From Oligoflexia bacterium (GTDB lineage Bacteria; Bdellovibrionota_G; JANQFH01): 50,000 bases of DNA. Position numbers and translations under genes: made by a program. The DNA is taken from NCBI GenBank assembly GCA_028277945.1, contig JANQFH010000007.1:1-50000 (forward strand), written 5' to 3'. The notes beneath the pieces were generated by a model, which was not told the origin of the DNA, made no database searches, and saw only the letters and a program-made list of their open reading frames with translations. Below are positions 7,843 through 17,052 of this stretch, one piece after another (positions within the stretch are counted from its first letter, which is position 1; each line of letters begins with the position of its first letter).

Positions 7843-8841
7843 CTAACCCCAGCGTACTAAGGCAGCGCCGCAGGTAAAACCCGCACCAAATCCAGCCATA
7901 AGAACGATCTTACCTTTGCTGAGGCGGCCATCTTCAACCAGTTCAGCTAGGCAGGTAGGAATTGTCGCTGCCGTGGTATTACCGTAGCGATCAAGGTTGA
8001 TGATGACCTGTTGTGGTTCAAGATTAAGGCGCTTACTGCACGCATCGATGATGCGGAGGTTAGCCTGGTGCGGCACAAAAAAGTCAATATCACTGTTTGA
8101 CATAGAGTTCTTTTGCAGGATCTCCTCTGTAATCTTGGTCATTCCATGGACAGCAGCTTTAAAAACGGGTCCGCCTTCCTGGCGAACGTAGTGCATTCTC
8201 TTTTCTACAGTGTCATGGCTGGCTGGATGGCGACTACCGCCCCCGGGCACATAGAGGTATTCAGCGCCGCTACCATCAGAGTACATTAAGGTATCAATGA
8301 CCCCATGCTGGCCACTTTCGATTTCATCAGCCTCCAAGTAGACCGCACCCGCACCATCTCCAAACAGCACACAGGTTGTACGGTCTTCGAAATCGAGAAT
8401 GGAAGACATAACTTCACTGCCAATAAGCAGAATATTCTTATACTTCCCGGTCTTAATGAATTGGTCTGCTGTGGAGAGGCCAAACAAAAACCCACAACAA
8501 GCAGCGTTTAGATCATAACACCAAGCCTTTTTAGCGCCAATTTTGTCCTGGATGATGCAGGCCGAGCTAGGAACCGGCATGTCTGGAGTTACCGTAGCGA
8601 CAATAATGCCATCTATCTGTTGCGGATCTCGGTTAACTTGCTGTAACAGTTTTTTAGCCGCTTCAGCCCCGAGTGTGCTTGTTGTTTCTCCAGGTGCGGC
8701 AATACGGCGAGTACGAATTCCAGTGCGACTGACAATCCAGGAATCATTGGTATCAACCATTTTTTCAAGATCGGCATTTGTCAAGATGCGTTCAGGAAAT
8801 ACGCTAGTGGCGCCAATAATACGAGTAGACCAGGTTTGCAT
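7843..8841 (-). CDS. fabH: Beta-ketoacyl-ACP synthase III
   Basis: FabH condenses acetyl-CoA (or a branched acyl-CoA) with malonyl-ACP to begin fatty-acid synthesis. The thiolase-fold triad is complete: C115 in NAACCGF, H258 in VPHQANLRI and N288 in YGNTTAAT. The 332-residue length is typical. The ATG at 8841 has AAAGGA about 13 bases upstream. It sits alone rather than in a plsX-fabH-fabD cluster, 17 bases downstream of the SH3/beta-barrel gene on the same strand, and is probably cotranscribed with it. The fused E1 dehydrogenase elsewhere in the window could supply branched primers, but this is inference only. Confidence 0.96.
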   Translation of the reverse strand: MQTWSTRIIGATSVFPERILTNADLEKMVDTNDSWIVSRTGIRTRRIAAPGETTSTLGAEAAKKLLQQVNRDPQQIDGIIVATVTPDMPVPSSACIIQDKIGAKKAWCYDLNAACCGFLFGLSTADQFIKTGKYKNILLIGSEVMSSILDFEDRTTCVLFGDGAGAVYLEADEIESGQHGVIDTLMYSDGSGAEYLYVPGGGSRHPASHDTVEKRMHYVRQEGGPVFKAAVHGMTKITEEILQKNSMSNSDIDFFVPHQANLRIIDACSKRLNLEPQQVIINLDRYGNTTAATIPTCLAELVEDGRLSKGKIVLMAGFGAGFTCGAALVRWG

Positions 8842-8857
8842 GAATCGAGGTTTTCCT

Positions 8858-9970
8858 TTAAAAATCGTAACTAATACCCACTAGTCCACCATTATACGAA
8901 TCACTGATAGTGGCATTTTGAAAACTGACCACTTCAGAGGTGTTGACAAGGCGTTCTCCTGCGCCAGTAAAATCAGCGCCTTCGTCTTTACGGATAAATT
9001 TGGCATGGAGGATAACATGTTCCATCAGCCGCCAAAAAAAACCGGCTTCGATTTGATAACCAAAGTTTGCAGATGGATCCTGGCCACTGACGTTTGTTGC
9101 TCCGGCCTCAGTGCTTTCCTCATAGTCGTTGATAAGGAATGCCTTTGCCGTGGAGCGAAATCCTAGATCAAGCTCATTGACACGAAAGGGGATAATAAAA
9201 CCACCGCCAACGTAACCATGGGTATAGTCGCCATTGGTAAATAGATTGACCGGTAAGTTGCGTAATTCACCATCGTCAAGCGAACTAAAAGAAAGAAGAT
9301 AACCGAGGTGAAGCAGTAGCTGTGGCGAGTTTTCGTCGTCTTTGAGACGAATGAGTGAGAAGATGCTGAAGTCAAAAACGTTTACCTTACCCGTGCTGGT
9401 GCTGCTGGAGATTTCCGTTGCCGGAGAGGAATCATCAAGGATTTCAAATGTATACGGCTTGACCTCAAATTCGTAGATCGTTTGAATACCAAAGGTCGCC
9501 GGAAATTTTACCAGTTTGATAACTTCGTAGAACAGCTCTAAGCTCACGAAGATCCCTGGAAGGTCATAGGCAATCCGGTTTGTAGTGTCTGCTATGGAAT
9601 AGCTGTTGATGCGGCTACCAAGATTAACTGTGATGTCCAGGCGATCTTTGACAAGATTAAATTTCTTATCCTCTTTTTGCTTAGGTTTGACTACCTTAGT
9701 GGGTTTAGGTCGAAAGAGGTTTGTTTTCAAAGTCCAACCTTCCAGATACTTCCCCCGACCTAGAGTCAACTTTACTTTGTACCACAATCCGCGTTTGCCA
9801 AGCACAGTCACCTTGCCAACCTTTTTAAATCTGGCAAGCAGCTTTGATGTTTCAGAAGGGGCAGCGTAGACTTTGGTGGCCTTTTTAGCCAAGGCTTGGA
9901 TGGGGGCAGCATTTGTATTGAGACTGAATAGAGCAGCGCTCAAGACCAGGACGACGAATCGAACGTCCAT
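8858..9970 (-). CDS. Exported SH3-domain protein with predicted outer-membrane beta-barrel
   Basis: No named family is recognised. The product (370 residues) begins with a signal peptide (MDVRFVVLVLSAALFSLNTNA). A bacterial SH3-like domain follows over about residues 25-75 (KVYAAPSETSKLL, GLWYKVKL, EGWTLKTNL). A lysine-rich linker leads to about 250 residues of alternating amphipathic strands ending in an aromatic residue (GISYDF), typical of beta-barrels. The frame is open upstream to 10258 but would overlap rho and lacks a signal there, so ATG 9970 is chosen. The architecture recurs at 24228-25376. A role linking the outer membrane to peptidoglycan is inference. Confidence 0.75.
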   Translation of the reverse strand: MDVRFVVLVLSAALFSLNTNAAPIQALAKKATKVYAAPSETSKLLARFKKVGKVTVLGKRGLWYKVKLTLGRGKYLEGWTLKTNLFRPKPTKVVKPKQKEDKKFNLVKDRLDITVNLGSRINSYSIADTTNRIAYDLPGIFVSLELFYEVIKLVKFPATFGIQTIYEFEVKPYTFEILDDSSPATEISSSTSTGKVNVFDFSIFSLIRLKDDENSPQLLLHLGYLLSFSSLDDGELRNLPVNLFTNGDYTHGYVGGGFIIPFRVNELDLGFRSTAKAFLINDYEESTEAGATNVSGQDPSANFGYQIEAGFFWRLMEHVILHAKFIRKDEGADFTGAGERLVNTSEVVSFQNATISDSYNGGLVGISYDF

Positions 9971-9975
9971 ACGAC

Positions 9976-10024
9976 GGTCTCGCGCGCAGCAGGATTCGCT
10001 CCCGCGAAGCGCGCAAGCGAGGCC
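9976..10024 (-). repeat. GC-rich hairpin in the leader of the SH3/barrel gene
   Basis: ggtctcgcgcgc (9976-9987) can pair with 10009-10024, leaving AA unpaired. An inner ttcgc/gcgaa stem lies at 9995-10008. The structure ends six bases before the ATG at 9970, where it would cover the ribosome-binding region of the mRNA. It resembles a GC-rich core like those of the other hairpins here but lacks long arms. Function is unknown. Confidence 0.5.
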
Positions 10025-10140
10025 CCGACGAATGCCAAATAAATATCTCGAAACAAACTGGGGCGAGCCATAAAATAGAACTGTAAAAGGGCTAGGGCAG
10101 GGCTTCCGACGCATAGATTGAAAATCACACTCCAGAACAA

Positions 10141-11388
10141 CTACTGGTTCATCGAAGCGAGGAAATCCTCGTTGGTCTCGGTTTTCATGAATTTGTCTAG
10201 GAGGAACTCCATACCGTCGATTGAGTTCAAAGGCTGCAACAGTTTTCGCAAAATCCACACTCGATTTAAAGTCTCTGGTGGCAACAAGAGTTCTTCCTTT
10301 CTCGTACCCGAGCGGTTGATATCTATAGCAGGGAAAATACGTCGATCAGCCAGCTTTCTCTCCAGATGCAGTTCCATATTGCCGGTACCCTTAAACTCTT
10401 CAAAGATTACTTCATCCATCCGGCTGCCCGTATCTACTAAGGCCGTTGCAATGATTGTTAAGCTGCCACCTTCTTCTATGTTTCTAGCGGCACCAAAGAA
10501 GCGCTTAGGGCGGTGCAGGGCATTTGAATCAACACCGCCAGACAAGATCTTTCCGCTCGGCGGCACCACAGTATTATAGGCTCTTGCTAAGCGAGTGATA
10601 CTATCGAGTAAGATCACAACGTCTTTTTTGTGTTCTACCAGCCGCTTAGCCTTTTCAATAACCATCTCCGAGACTTGAACGTGGCGTTGGGCTGGTTCAT
10701 CAAAAGTTGAACTAACGACTTCGCCCTTAACAGTTCTCTGCATGTCCGTGACTTCTTCCGGACGTTCATCAATGAGCAGTACAATCAGCATAATTTCAGG
10801 ATGGTTTTTAGCAATTGAGTTGGCAATGGCTTGCAGTAACATTGTCTTGCCGGCCCGTGGTGGTGAGACAATCAAGCCTCTTTGTCCCAGACCGATTGGA
10901 TCGAGGAGGTCCATAATCCTTGTCGAATAATTCTTAGGATCAGACTCCAGATTAATTTTCTTTTGCGGGTAAAGCGGTGTCAGGTTGTCAAAGAGTATTT
11001 TGTTTAAGGTATTTTCAGGAGGTTCAAAGTTAATGCTCTCTACTTTAAGCAAGGCATAGTAGCGTTCTGAGTCTTTTGGCGGACGAATCTGGCCGGCTAC
11101 GGTGTCGCCGGTCCTGAGGTTAAACTTGCGAATCTGTGAGGGGGAGACGTAAATGTCATCTGGACCTGGGAGGTAGTTGTAACCAGGTGAGCGCAAGAAT
11201 CCAAAGCCATCTGAGAGGATCTCTAAAACCCCTTCGCCAAAGATTGCCTCATCTTGTTCCGAGCGTGCCTGGAGGATTGCGAAGATGAGCTCTTGTCGGC
11301 TCATACCGCTGGCACCTTCAATTTTGAGTTGCTGGGATAATTTTGTCAGTTCACTGATCGGCGCTTGTTTTAAATCCTGTAGGTTCAT
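10141..11388 (-). CDS. rho: Transcription termination factor Rho
   Basis: Rho is a hexameric RNA-dependent ATPase that ends transcription and limits antisense transcription. The N-terminal helical domain ([16 protein letters not shown]) and cold-shock RNA-binding domain ([29 protein letters not shown]) are followed by the ATPase with P-loop SPPRAGKT (175-182), Walker [11 protein letters not shown] and the secondary RNA site ([20 protein letters not shown]). It has 415 residues and lacks the large insertions of actinobacterial Rho. The ATG at 11388 matches the family N-terminus. The flanks are unrelated envelope genes on the same strand, separated by 129 bases upstream and 170 downstream. Confidence 0.97.
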   Translation of the reverse strand: MNLQDLKQAPISELTKLSQQLKIEGASGMSRQELIFAILQARSEQDEAIFGEGVLEILSDGFGFLRSPGYNYLPGPDDIYVSPSQIRKFNLRTGDTVAGQIRPPKDSERYYALLKVESINFEPPENTLNKILFDNLTPLYPQKKINLESDPKNYSTRIMDLLDPIGLGQRGLIVSPPRAGKTMLLQAIANSIAKNHPEIMLIVLLIDERPEEVTDMQRTVKGEVVSSTFDEPAQRHVQVSEMVIEKAKRLVEHKKDVVILLDSITRLARAYNTVVPPSGKILSGGVDSNALHRPKRFFGAARNIEEGGSLTIIATALVDTGSRMDEVIFEEFKGTGNMELHLERKLADRRIFPAIDINRSGTRKEELLLPPETLNRVWILRKLLQPLNSIDGMEFLLDKFMKTETNEDFLASMNQ

Positions 11389-11517
11389 CTAACTCACCTG
11401 AATTACTATCAGTTTTTATTAAAAGGTGGGCCCTAGAATTTTCAGCTGACTTCTTTTTTAAGGAAAGATGCTCCTGTATTCTAATATTTCCTCACGGTTG
11501 TCAAGAGAAAAGACAGG

Positions 11518-12897
11518 TTATGGGATATTGCCACTGTTATCGACAAGGATCTTATCAGAATCACTGTCGCTGGCGATGACAATGCCCACGGAAGTTCCCG
11601 TCACAATGCCGCCGACAATTGCCCAAAACCACCATTTTTTCCACACCTTTGATCGCCCTGACGATTTTTTGGCTACGGGCATAGGCTGATCTTTGCCCAT
11701 GTTCAGTTTTATCGGTGGCGGTGGCTGTTTTGGCTGGACAGTGGTTTCCGTCGGCGCGGCAATCTTAGGAGAGAGGCTCTTTTCCGGAACGATGTAGCCG
11801 GTTGTAGCAATGTGCGCAACAAGGTTTTTGGCCAACAGTGGAATACGTCGTATCACACTGCTGAAGTCTTTCTTAGCACGAATCCATTCAATGGCGGAAA
11901 ATTCCTGGGTGCGCGCATCAAATAGCTGTGCCCTGTACTGATAGGTTTTATCCAGTTGAGTTTCTCCAAGTATTAGAATATCAACCTGCAACTCAATGGC
12001 CTTTTGCGTTAACTGTTGAACAAGCTGCGATGTTGCTGGATACTGAGGCGTAACAATACGAAACAGAGCAGCGCTTTCTTCCTGGGTTTGTTTTTCGGCA
12101 AGGTTCTTACGTATCTTTTGAAACCCTTCCTCTACTTTGAGTACTTGAAACCAGTCACGATGACCGGGTTTTGCCAGGCGAAAAAAGTATTCACCAATTG
12201 GCAAGTTAACATTCAGTGGCGTAGGTCCAAAGCTTTTGCCATTGACGAACAATTCGGCTCCCTTGGGCGTCGATTCAAATAGAATGTTCGCCTCGGCTTC
12301 GACGTCGATCTCTCTTTTGGCTTTGACAAAGGCGCTGATGACTGCAGGGGAGTAACCTTTCGGAGAGAGTTCTAACTCGGGATCGAGAAAAGCGACCTTA
12401 CGAAATTCAGCAACTGCCTTTTTCTCGATTTCGAGAGCAACGTAGGTCATTCCGAGAAAAAGGTGGCTATCGAGAAGCTCCTGATTAGAGCCAAGACGGT
12501 GCAGATTAAGGATAAACAGCTTTTTGGCTTTTTCTAACCGCGACCGCGCTCGTTGCAGTTCTAGACTAAAATACGCTGTTTTTCCAGCTTTGAGATGTTC
12601 TTTTGCTTGGTCTATTTCACTTTGAGCTGCCAATTCTTTTTGGCTAAGCTCTTTGAGGTATTTCTTTACATTCGTATCCCTTATGATCGAGAGGCGAGAG
12701 ACTGCTCTTAGCTCGCTATCAAGACGATCTAACAGTTCTGATTTTTGTTCTGGTTGCAGATTTGGTGCCCAAACTGACACAATGCCAATGCGGGTTGTGT
12801 CTGCTAATACGGGTATGGCGTGTTGGCTGTAGAGCAACAATCCCATTAACACTATACTAATGACTTTTTTGCTAATGCTGGCGTTATCGGTACACAT
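11518..12897 (-). CDS. Membrane-anchored PEGA-domain protein (tandem copy 1)
   Basis: The product has 459 residues. A signal or anchor segment (VISIVLMGLLLYSQHAIPVLA) is followed by a helical, TPR-like region (about 60-190). A PEGA domain (about 205-265: ILFESTPKGAELFVNGKSFGPTPLNVNLPIGEY) follows, then an alpha/beta region. Next comes a proline/lysine linker and a C-terminal membrane helix (WWFWAIVGGIVTGTSVGIVIA) with a short acidic tail. PEGA domains occur in envelope proteins and are thought to bind surface or wall polymers. The copy just upstream has the same layout. It starts six bases after that gene's stop, so the two form an operon. No enzyme motif is seen. Confidence 0.8.
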   Translation of the reverse strand: MCTDNASISKKVISIVLMGLLLYSQHAIPVLADTTRIGIVSVWAPNLQPEQKSELLDRLDSELRAVSRLSIIRDTNVKKYLKELSQKELAAQSEIDQAKEHLKAGKTAYFSLELQRARSRLEKAKKLFILNLHRLGSNQELLDSHLFLGMTYVALEIEKKAVAEFRKVAFLDPELELSPKGYSPAVISAFVKAKREIDVEAEANILFESTPKGAELFVNGKSFGPTPLNVNLPIGEYFFRLAKPGHRDWFQVLKVEEGFQKIRKNLAEKQTQEESAALFRIVTPQYPATSQLVQQLTQKAIELQVDILILGETQLDKTYQYRAQLFDARTQEFSAIEWIRAKKDFSSVIRRIPLLAKNLVAHIATTGYIVPEKSLSPKIAAPTETTVQPKQPPPPIKLNMGKDQPMPVAKKSSGRSKVWKKWWFWAIVGGIVTGTSVGIVIASDSDSDKILVDNSGNIP

Positions 12898-12903
12898 GCC
12901 TTC

Positions 12904-14295
12904 TCAGTTTACAGCAGGATTTGGAATCTCTAGTGTGCTTGTCGATGCCGAGGATTTGCCTAGGTCAGTAAAAAGAAAGAGAGAACCAACAACGGTCAAA
13001 ACACCAGCTCCGATAGCACCGTAGACCCACCACTTCTTGAACCACGGCTTGGCCGCTTGTTTTTGCGGAAAATTCCTCAGATTTTCTTGCACGATTCTAT
13101 CTTGCTCTGTTGAAGATTGTACTTCGACCTGTCCCGACCTCTTTTCTTTATCGGACTTGTTTGCCACCTGCTGCGTTACAACATAGCCTTGGTTGTCTAG
13201 CTGCGACAACAGACGTCTAACAAGGTCACGGCTTGCTTGGTTAATAGTCTCTCTGGAGGAGCTTAGCATGACTTTCTCAACAGCTGACGTCTCTTGACTG
13301 CGTTGATCGTACAACTGGCCTTCCATAGCAATCGGTGTATTGTTGACGTCAGAGGAGATCCGGTAGAAAAATAGTATATCTCCATTGAGTTTCAATGTCA
13401 TGCTATCGAGAAAGCTGGCAATCCCGTATGGAATATCATAGGGGTTTTGGGTTGGGGCAAAGTACTGCTCTAGGTCTAGTGACACTTCCTTTTGTAAATT
13501 GAGCGTGATCAGGTTTTCTCCAGCAACGATGTATTTAGAGGCAAAATAGTCTTGGAAACTCTCGGCTCGGCCAATGAGGAAGTGTTCTCCCTCAGGGACG
13601 TCTTCCATGAGGGTTCCTTTTAGTGGGGCGCCGTCAAACCAAGCATTCATGCCTTCAGGTTGCAGCTCGAAAATAATGTTGGCTGATGGCAAGGCCAACA
13701 CTTCACTTTTCAGATCTTTATAAAGCTGAATGACTTCTGGTGCGTAATGTTTGGGATTGAGCTTCCGTTTTGCCCGTGCTGGATCGAGGACGAGCATCGT
13801 ACGGATTTCTTGCTTACCTCGCGTTTCTTCACCTTTGGCTAGGAAGGCAATACCAAGATGAAGATGGCTAGTCAGAAGCTTTTGTATGGATGTTGTGAAG
13901 GGAAGAAGACGTCGAAAATTGAGTTTAGCTTGCTGGAGCTTTTTTATGGCAGAGTCTATCTTAAGTTTTTTGTAGTCGCTCCATCCCTCTTTGAGAAGCT
14001 TCTCGGCCTTTTCAAGATCCAGTTTAGACGACTCTAACTTCTTGGTGTCTGTTTTCTGTAGGCGCAAGTACTCTTTGATAACCTGAGGTTTGATCAATTC
14101 GATGCGCTTGTCTGCAGCAAAGTGATAGCGCAATTGTTGCCAAATGGATGTGGTTAGCTGGTTCGCTTCCTGCGGCAGAGGGGGTAGGATGAGTCGTGAC
14201 TTTGCTTGCACCGTTGAGGTCATACCAATAACCAGAGCCATGAGAGCTAGGCCTATTGGAATTTTGGTATGGTTGCTCTTTTTGCAATGCATCAT
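12904..14295 (-). CDS. Membrane-anchored PEGA-like protein (tandem copy 2)
   Basis: This 463-residue product matches its downstream neighbour in order and length. It has a signal segment (IPIGLALMALVIGMTSTVQA), a coiled helical region rich in K and L (about 80-150) and a TPR-like stretch around HLHLGIAFLAKGEE. A degenerate PEGA domain follows (IIFELQPEGMNAWFDGAPLKG...DVPEGEHFL), then a low-complexity linker and a C-terminal membrane helix (WWVYGAIGAGVLTVVGSLFLF). The pair therefore arose by duplication. Its start overlaps the stop of the upstream glycosyltransferase (ATGATG over TGA), indicating translational coupling and a possible role in assembling or anchoring the glycan made nearby. That role is inference. 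Confidence 0.78.
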   Translation of the reverse strand: MMHCKKSNHTKIPIGLALMALVIGMTSTVQAKSRLILPPLPQEANQLTTSIWQQLRYHFAADKRIELIKPQVIKEYLRLQKTDTKKLESSKLDLEKAEKLLKEGWSDYKKLKIDSAIKKLQQAKLNFRRLLPFTTSIQKLLTSHLHLGIAFLAKGEETRGKQEIRTMLVLDPARAKRKLNPKHYAPEVIQLYKDLKSEVLALPSANIIFELQPEGMNAWFDGAPLKGTLMEDVPEGEHFLIGRAESFQDYFASKYIVAGENLITLNLQKEVSLDLEQYFAPTQNPYDIPYGIASFLDSMTLKLNGDILFFYRISSDVNNTPIAMEGQLYDQRSQETSAVEKVMLSSSRETINQASRDLVRRLLSQLDNQGYVVTQQVANKSDKEKRSGQVEVQSSTEQDRIVQENLRNFPQKQAAKPWFKKWWVYGAIGAGVLTVVGSLFLFTDLGKSSASTSTLEIPNPAVN

Positions 14296-15488
14296 GAAGT
14301 CTCAGCCATCTCCGTTAGCGGCAGATGCATGATTCTTTGGCTCAACCGTCGGAATGCCTCTAGATTACGTTTATAACTCCAAGCCGTGATGATTTCGCCT
14401 GAGCGCTTGGCCATATGCTTTCTCAGCTCAGTATCACTAGCAATATGGTACATTTTTTCTGCCAGACTCGCATCATCGCCAGCAGTAAAGTCAAAGCCAT
14501 TGCCATGATTTTCCAGCAGGTCTGCCGCGGCCCCCACCTTTTGCGATAGTATCAGCGGCAAGCCACACGCCATAGCTTCATTGACAACAACTCCCCATGG
14601 TTCGTCGTGACTTGGCAGAATAAACAGATCACTAGCCGTATAGTAGCGGATTAGCTCGGCTGAGTCGACGTGCGGAACCATGAGAATACGGTCTTGCAGT
14701 TTGCGTGTACGAATGTCGTTTGTCAGGCGGTTTTTCAGTGGGCCGTCGCCAATGACAACTAACCCCCACTCGTGTAATTGCTGGCTGAGTTTTGCGTAAG
14801 CAGTGACAAGCTCTTCGATTCCTTTTACTTTTACTAATCTACCGACATAGAGAAAGTTGTACTGTCCAGGGAGTTCAAGTTCACTTCTTAAATAACTCTT
14901 CTTCTTGGCGAGCCGTTGACTCTCTTGCATATACCTATCGACATCTATGGTATTAGGAAAAACAAAAATACGCTCTCTTTTGCCGCCGAGCAGTGTTACG
15001 TACTCAGCTGCCCGGCTACCCGTGACAAGATACCCCTGGGCCTGACGGATGACAAAACCCGGATAGAGGTATCTCAAGACGCGCTTCAAAACTCCCCTTG
15101 GCTTAAGGGCATGGCTTTCAGAGTGCAATACGTAGGGGACTCTTTTAACCCAACAGGCGATCATCGCCATAATCATGGTCGGTTGGGCCCAGCCAGCAAT
15201 GACGACAAAATCAAAGTTGCCCTTGAAAATGGTAAGTATCACTTCTGGGTTAAAGAAGGTTGTCAGGGTATTTTTGCCTTTGCGTTGAAACTGCCAGCCC
15301 TTCAACACTTTTTTATTGAGTTCGTCAGAGCTTTTAATCGACCATTGACGGTCGAGTTGCGTTTCCGAGCAGAAGACAAACAGAGGCTGGACACCTGTCT
15401 CTTGGCTGATCTTTTCAAACAGGGGCACCCGATAGGGGGTGGGTATTTCACTGATAAAGGCTACTTTGCGGGGTTTTTTGCTACTCAT
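14292..15488 (-). CDS. Glycosyltransferase, GT4 family
   Basis: This GT-B-fold retaining glycosyltransferase uses a nucleotide-sugar donor at the cytoplasmic face. The N-terminal half has FISEIPTPYRVPLFEKI, the acceptor-side opening of GT4 enzymes. The C-terminal half has LYVGRLVKVKGIEELV, VVIGDGPLKNRL and the E-x7-E nucleotide-sugar motif (DEPWGVVVNEAMACGLP). The frame continues to a TTG at 15533, but ATG 15488 fits the family start better; neither has a clear ribosome-binding site. It is divergent from the glycan-polymerase gene and coupled to the tandem PEGA genes. The sugar transferred cannot be read from sequence. Confidence 0.9.
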   Translation of the reverse strand: MSSKKPRKVAFISEIPTPYRVPLFEKISQETGVQPLFVFCSETQLDRQWSIKSSDELNKKVLKGWQFQRKGKNTLTTFFNPEVILTIFKGNFDFVVIAGWAQPTMIMAMIACWVKRVPYVLHSESHALKPRGVLKRVLRYLYPGFVIRQAQGYLVTGSRAAEYVTLLGGKRERIFVFPNTIDVDRYMQESQRLAKKKSYLRSELELPGQYNFLYVGRLVKVKGIEELVTAYAKLSQQLHEWGLVVIGDGPLKNRLTNDIRTRKLQDRILMVPHVDSAELIRYYTASDLFILPSHDEPWGVVVNEAMACGLPLILSQKVGAAADLLENHGNGFDFTAGDDASLAEKMYHIASDTELRKHMAKRSGEIITAWSYKRNLEAFRRLSQRIMHLPLTEMAETS

Positions 15489-15613
15489 AGTGGGATGATG
15501 GCTTTTGCTATAGTATACTAAGTTGCTAAGCAAAAAAACATTTCATTTGTTGCGGTTTCTCGATAAAATAATGTAGTTTCGGAGCGTTACACCTACAAGG
15601 GAGGGGAGGCGTT

Positions 15614-17029
15614 GTGCATCTAGCCCGCATAAACCCCTTGATCATTTTTGTAATCGTTTTGGCTGTAGCCATCTTTCTTGGCCAGTCGCTAGCCAGTAAC
15701 GCCTATCAGACACTCGGCCTACTAGTCACAGCGATTGTGCTGATTCTGTTCGGTCTCTTTGCCAAGATAGAACATCTTATCTATCTAACGTTTTATGTGT
15801 TGTTGGCAGGCAGTTCCTATGACTATCAACTTCGTCAGCAGATTTTCTATATTCGCTTTTTAATTATGTCGCTCTATGTTTTTCGTATGGTGCCGGCAAT
15901 GATAGCTGCTAGTGCGACTACAGATGCAGTAAAGCGCCCTGGATTCAGGTTGACTTCATTTCACGTGATCATGTTGGTTTACCTTCTACTTGCCTTTGGC
16001 TCCAGCTTTTACTCTATCAACAGTGTCATCACTTTCCAACGTGCCTTAGCCATTTCCATCTTGTTTGGTGCCGTATTTCTATACCTCTATTGGATGTCAG
16101 ACACCTGGCAGGAGATGGGGAAGTACCTTACCGTAATGGTAAAGGCTACTATTTTTCTTCTTATGATTGGCTTTGTCCTATACGTTTTTGGTCCTAAGGA
16201 GAGCCTAGAGCGAGGTGGGCGGCTACGTCTATTCTTTTTCGGGCCAAACGAGCTTGGTTATCTCTGTGCCATTCTCTTCCCAGCAGCATTTTGGTATTAC
16301 TCGGAAGCCAAAAAAGTGGCTCATAAGGTATTTGCTGGTATCGGTATTGTACTTTTTATCACGGCGATGATTCTTACAGCTTCACGGGGCTCATTGGTCT
16401 GTTTTACGCTGTCTGGACTGCTGTTAGTAGTTTTGGCCTATCGCAAGAAGCTGCTTTTGTATTTAACGGCGATTATTCTTTTTTCCTCGATCGTCTATAT
16501 CTTCTTTCCTCCTGGCACCTCGCGGATGGTTGATAGCTTTGAAGACAAGATTATTCGATCCGAAACCCTGAGTAGTGGCAGTGGACGAGTGCCGATTTGG
16601 CGTCACGCTTGGAAGTTGGCAAAAGGCAAGCCTGGCTTTGGATACGGTTTTGGCTCCGTCAACACACTCTTTGAGCGCGGCTACTTCCTTTCAGCAATAA
16701 CCGACTTTCAGGGCGCGACTCTCCACAACAGCTATCTAGAGGCGATTCTAGAGCTAGGCTTTGTTGGGGTTGCTGTCTTGTTGCTCGGGCTTGCTATTGT
16801 TTTTGTTCGGGCCGTGTGGTTGTTACAGACTACATGGGGCACAACCCAACAGCGATTTGTGGCAACAGTTTTTTGCTGCTTTTTTTCGGGGGTAACATCG
16901 GCATTCTTTGAAAGTTGGATGACCTCTCCAGGCAGTATCTTCAGCTTTCCATTCTGGTTTTGTGCAGCACTGATATTGAGGATGACGATTTTGGTACGGT
17001 CTCCCCAAGAGACTACGACTACCACGTAG
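15614..17029 (+). CDS. O-antigen ligase/polymerase-like membrane protein (Wzy/WaaL family)
   Basis: The 471-residue product has about eleven hydrophobic segments and a large periplasmic loop between residues 300 and 370. It belongs to the O-antigen ligase superfamily (PF04932 type). Supporting motifs are TASRGSLVCF near the central helices and GSGRVPIWRHAWKLAKGKPGFGYGFGSVN followed by LHNSYLEAILELGFVGV, which carries the loop arginine and histidine typical of the family. Such proteins join lipid-linked glycans, either ligating O-antigen to lipid A core or polymerising repeat units. Translation starts at GTG 15614 behind GGGAGG. It heads a plus-strand run of five glycan genes. Ligase versus polymerase is unresolved. 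Confidence 0.85.
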   Translation: MHLARINPLIIFVIVLAVAIFLGQSLASNAYQTLGLLVTAIVLILFGLFAKIEHLIYLTFYVLLAGSSYDYQLRQQIFYIRFLIMSLYVFRMVPAMIAASATTDAVKRPGFRLTSFHVIMLVYLLLAFGSSFYSINSVITFQRALAISILFGAVFLYLYWMSDTWQEMGKYLTVMVKATIFLLMIGFVLYVFGPKESLERGGRLRLFFFGPNELGYLCAILFPAAFWYYSEAKKVAHKVFAGIGIVLFITAMILTASRGSLVCFTLSGLLLVVLAYRKKLLLYLTAIILFSSIVYIFFPPGTSRMVDSFEDKIIRSETLSSGSGRVPIWRHAWKLAKGKPGFGYGFGSVNTLFERGYFLSAITDFQGATLHNSYLEAILELGFVGVAVLLLGLAIVFVRAVWLLQTTWGTTQQRFVATVFCCFFSGVTSAFFESWMTSPGSIFSFPFWFCAALILRMTILVRSPQETTTTT

Positions 17030-17052
17030 TTTCATCTCATGTTTGGGATGAT

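Noticed and set aside
9971-10258. 96-codon extension of the SH3/barrel gene
   Set aside because: It overlaps rho in another frame, has arginine- and cysteine-rich composition and would bury the signal peptide.
14916-15521. 201-codon plus-strand frame opposite the glycosyltransferase
   Set aside because: Antisense to a gene with strong GT4 motifs; no family features or ribosome-binding site.
16915-17052. 46-codon extension of the methyltransferase
   Set aside because: It overlaps the end of the polymerase gene; the SAM motif starts right after ATG 17053.
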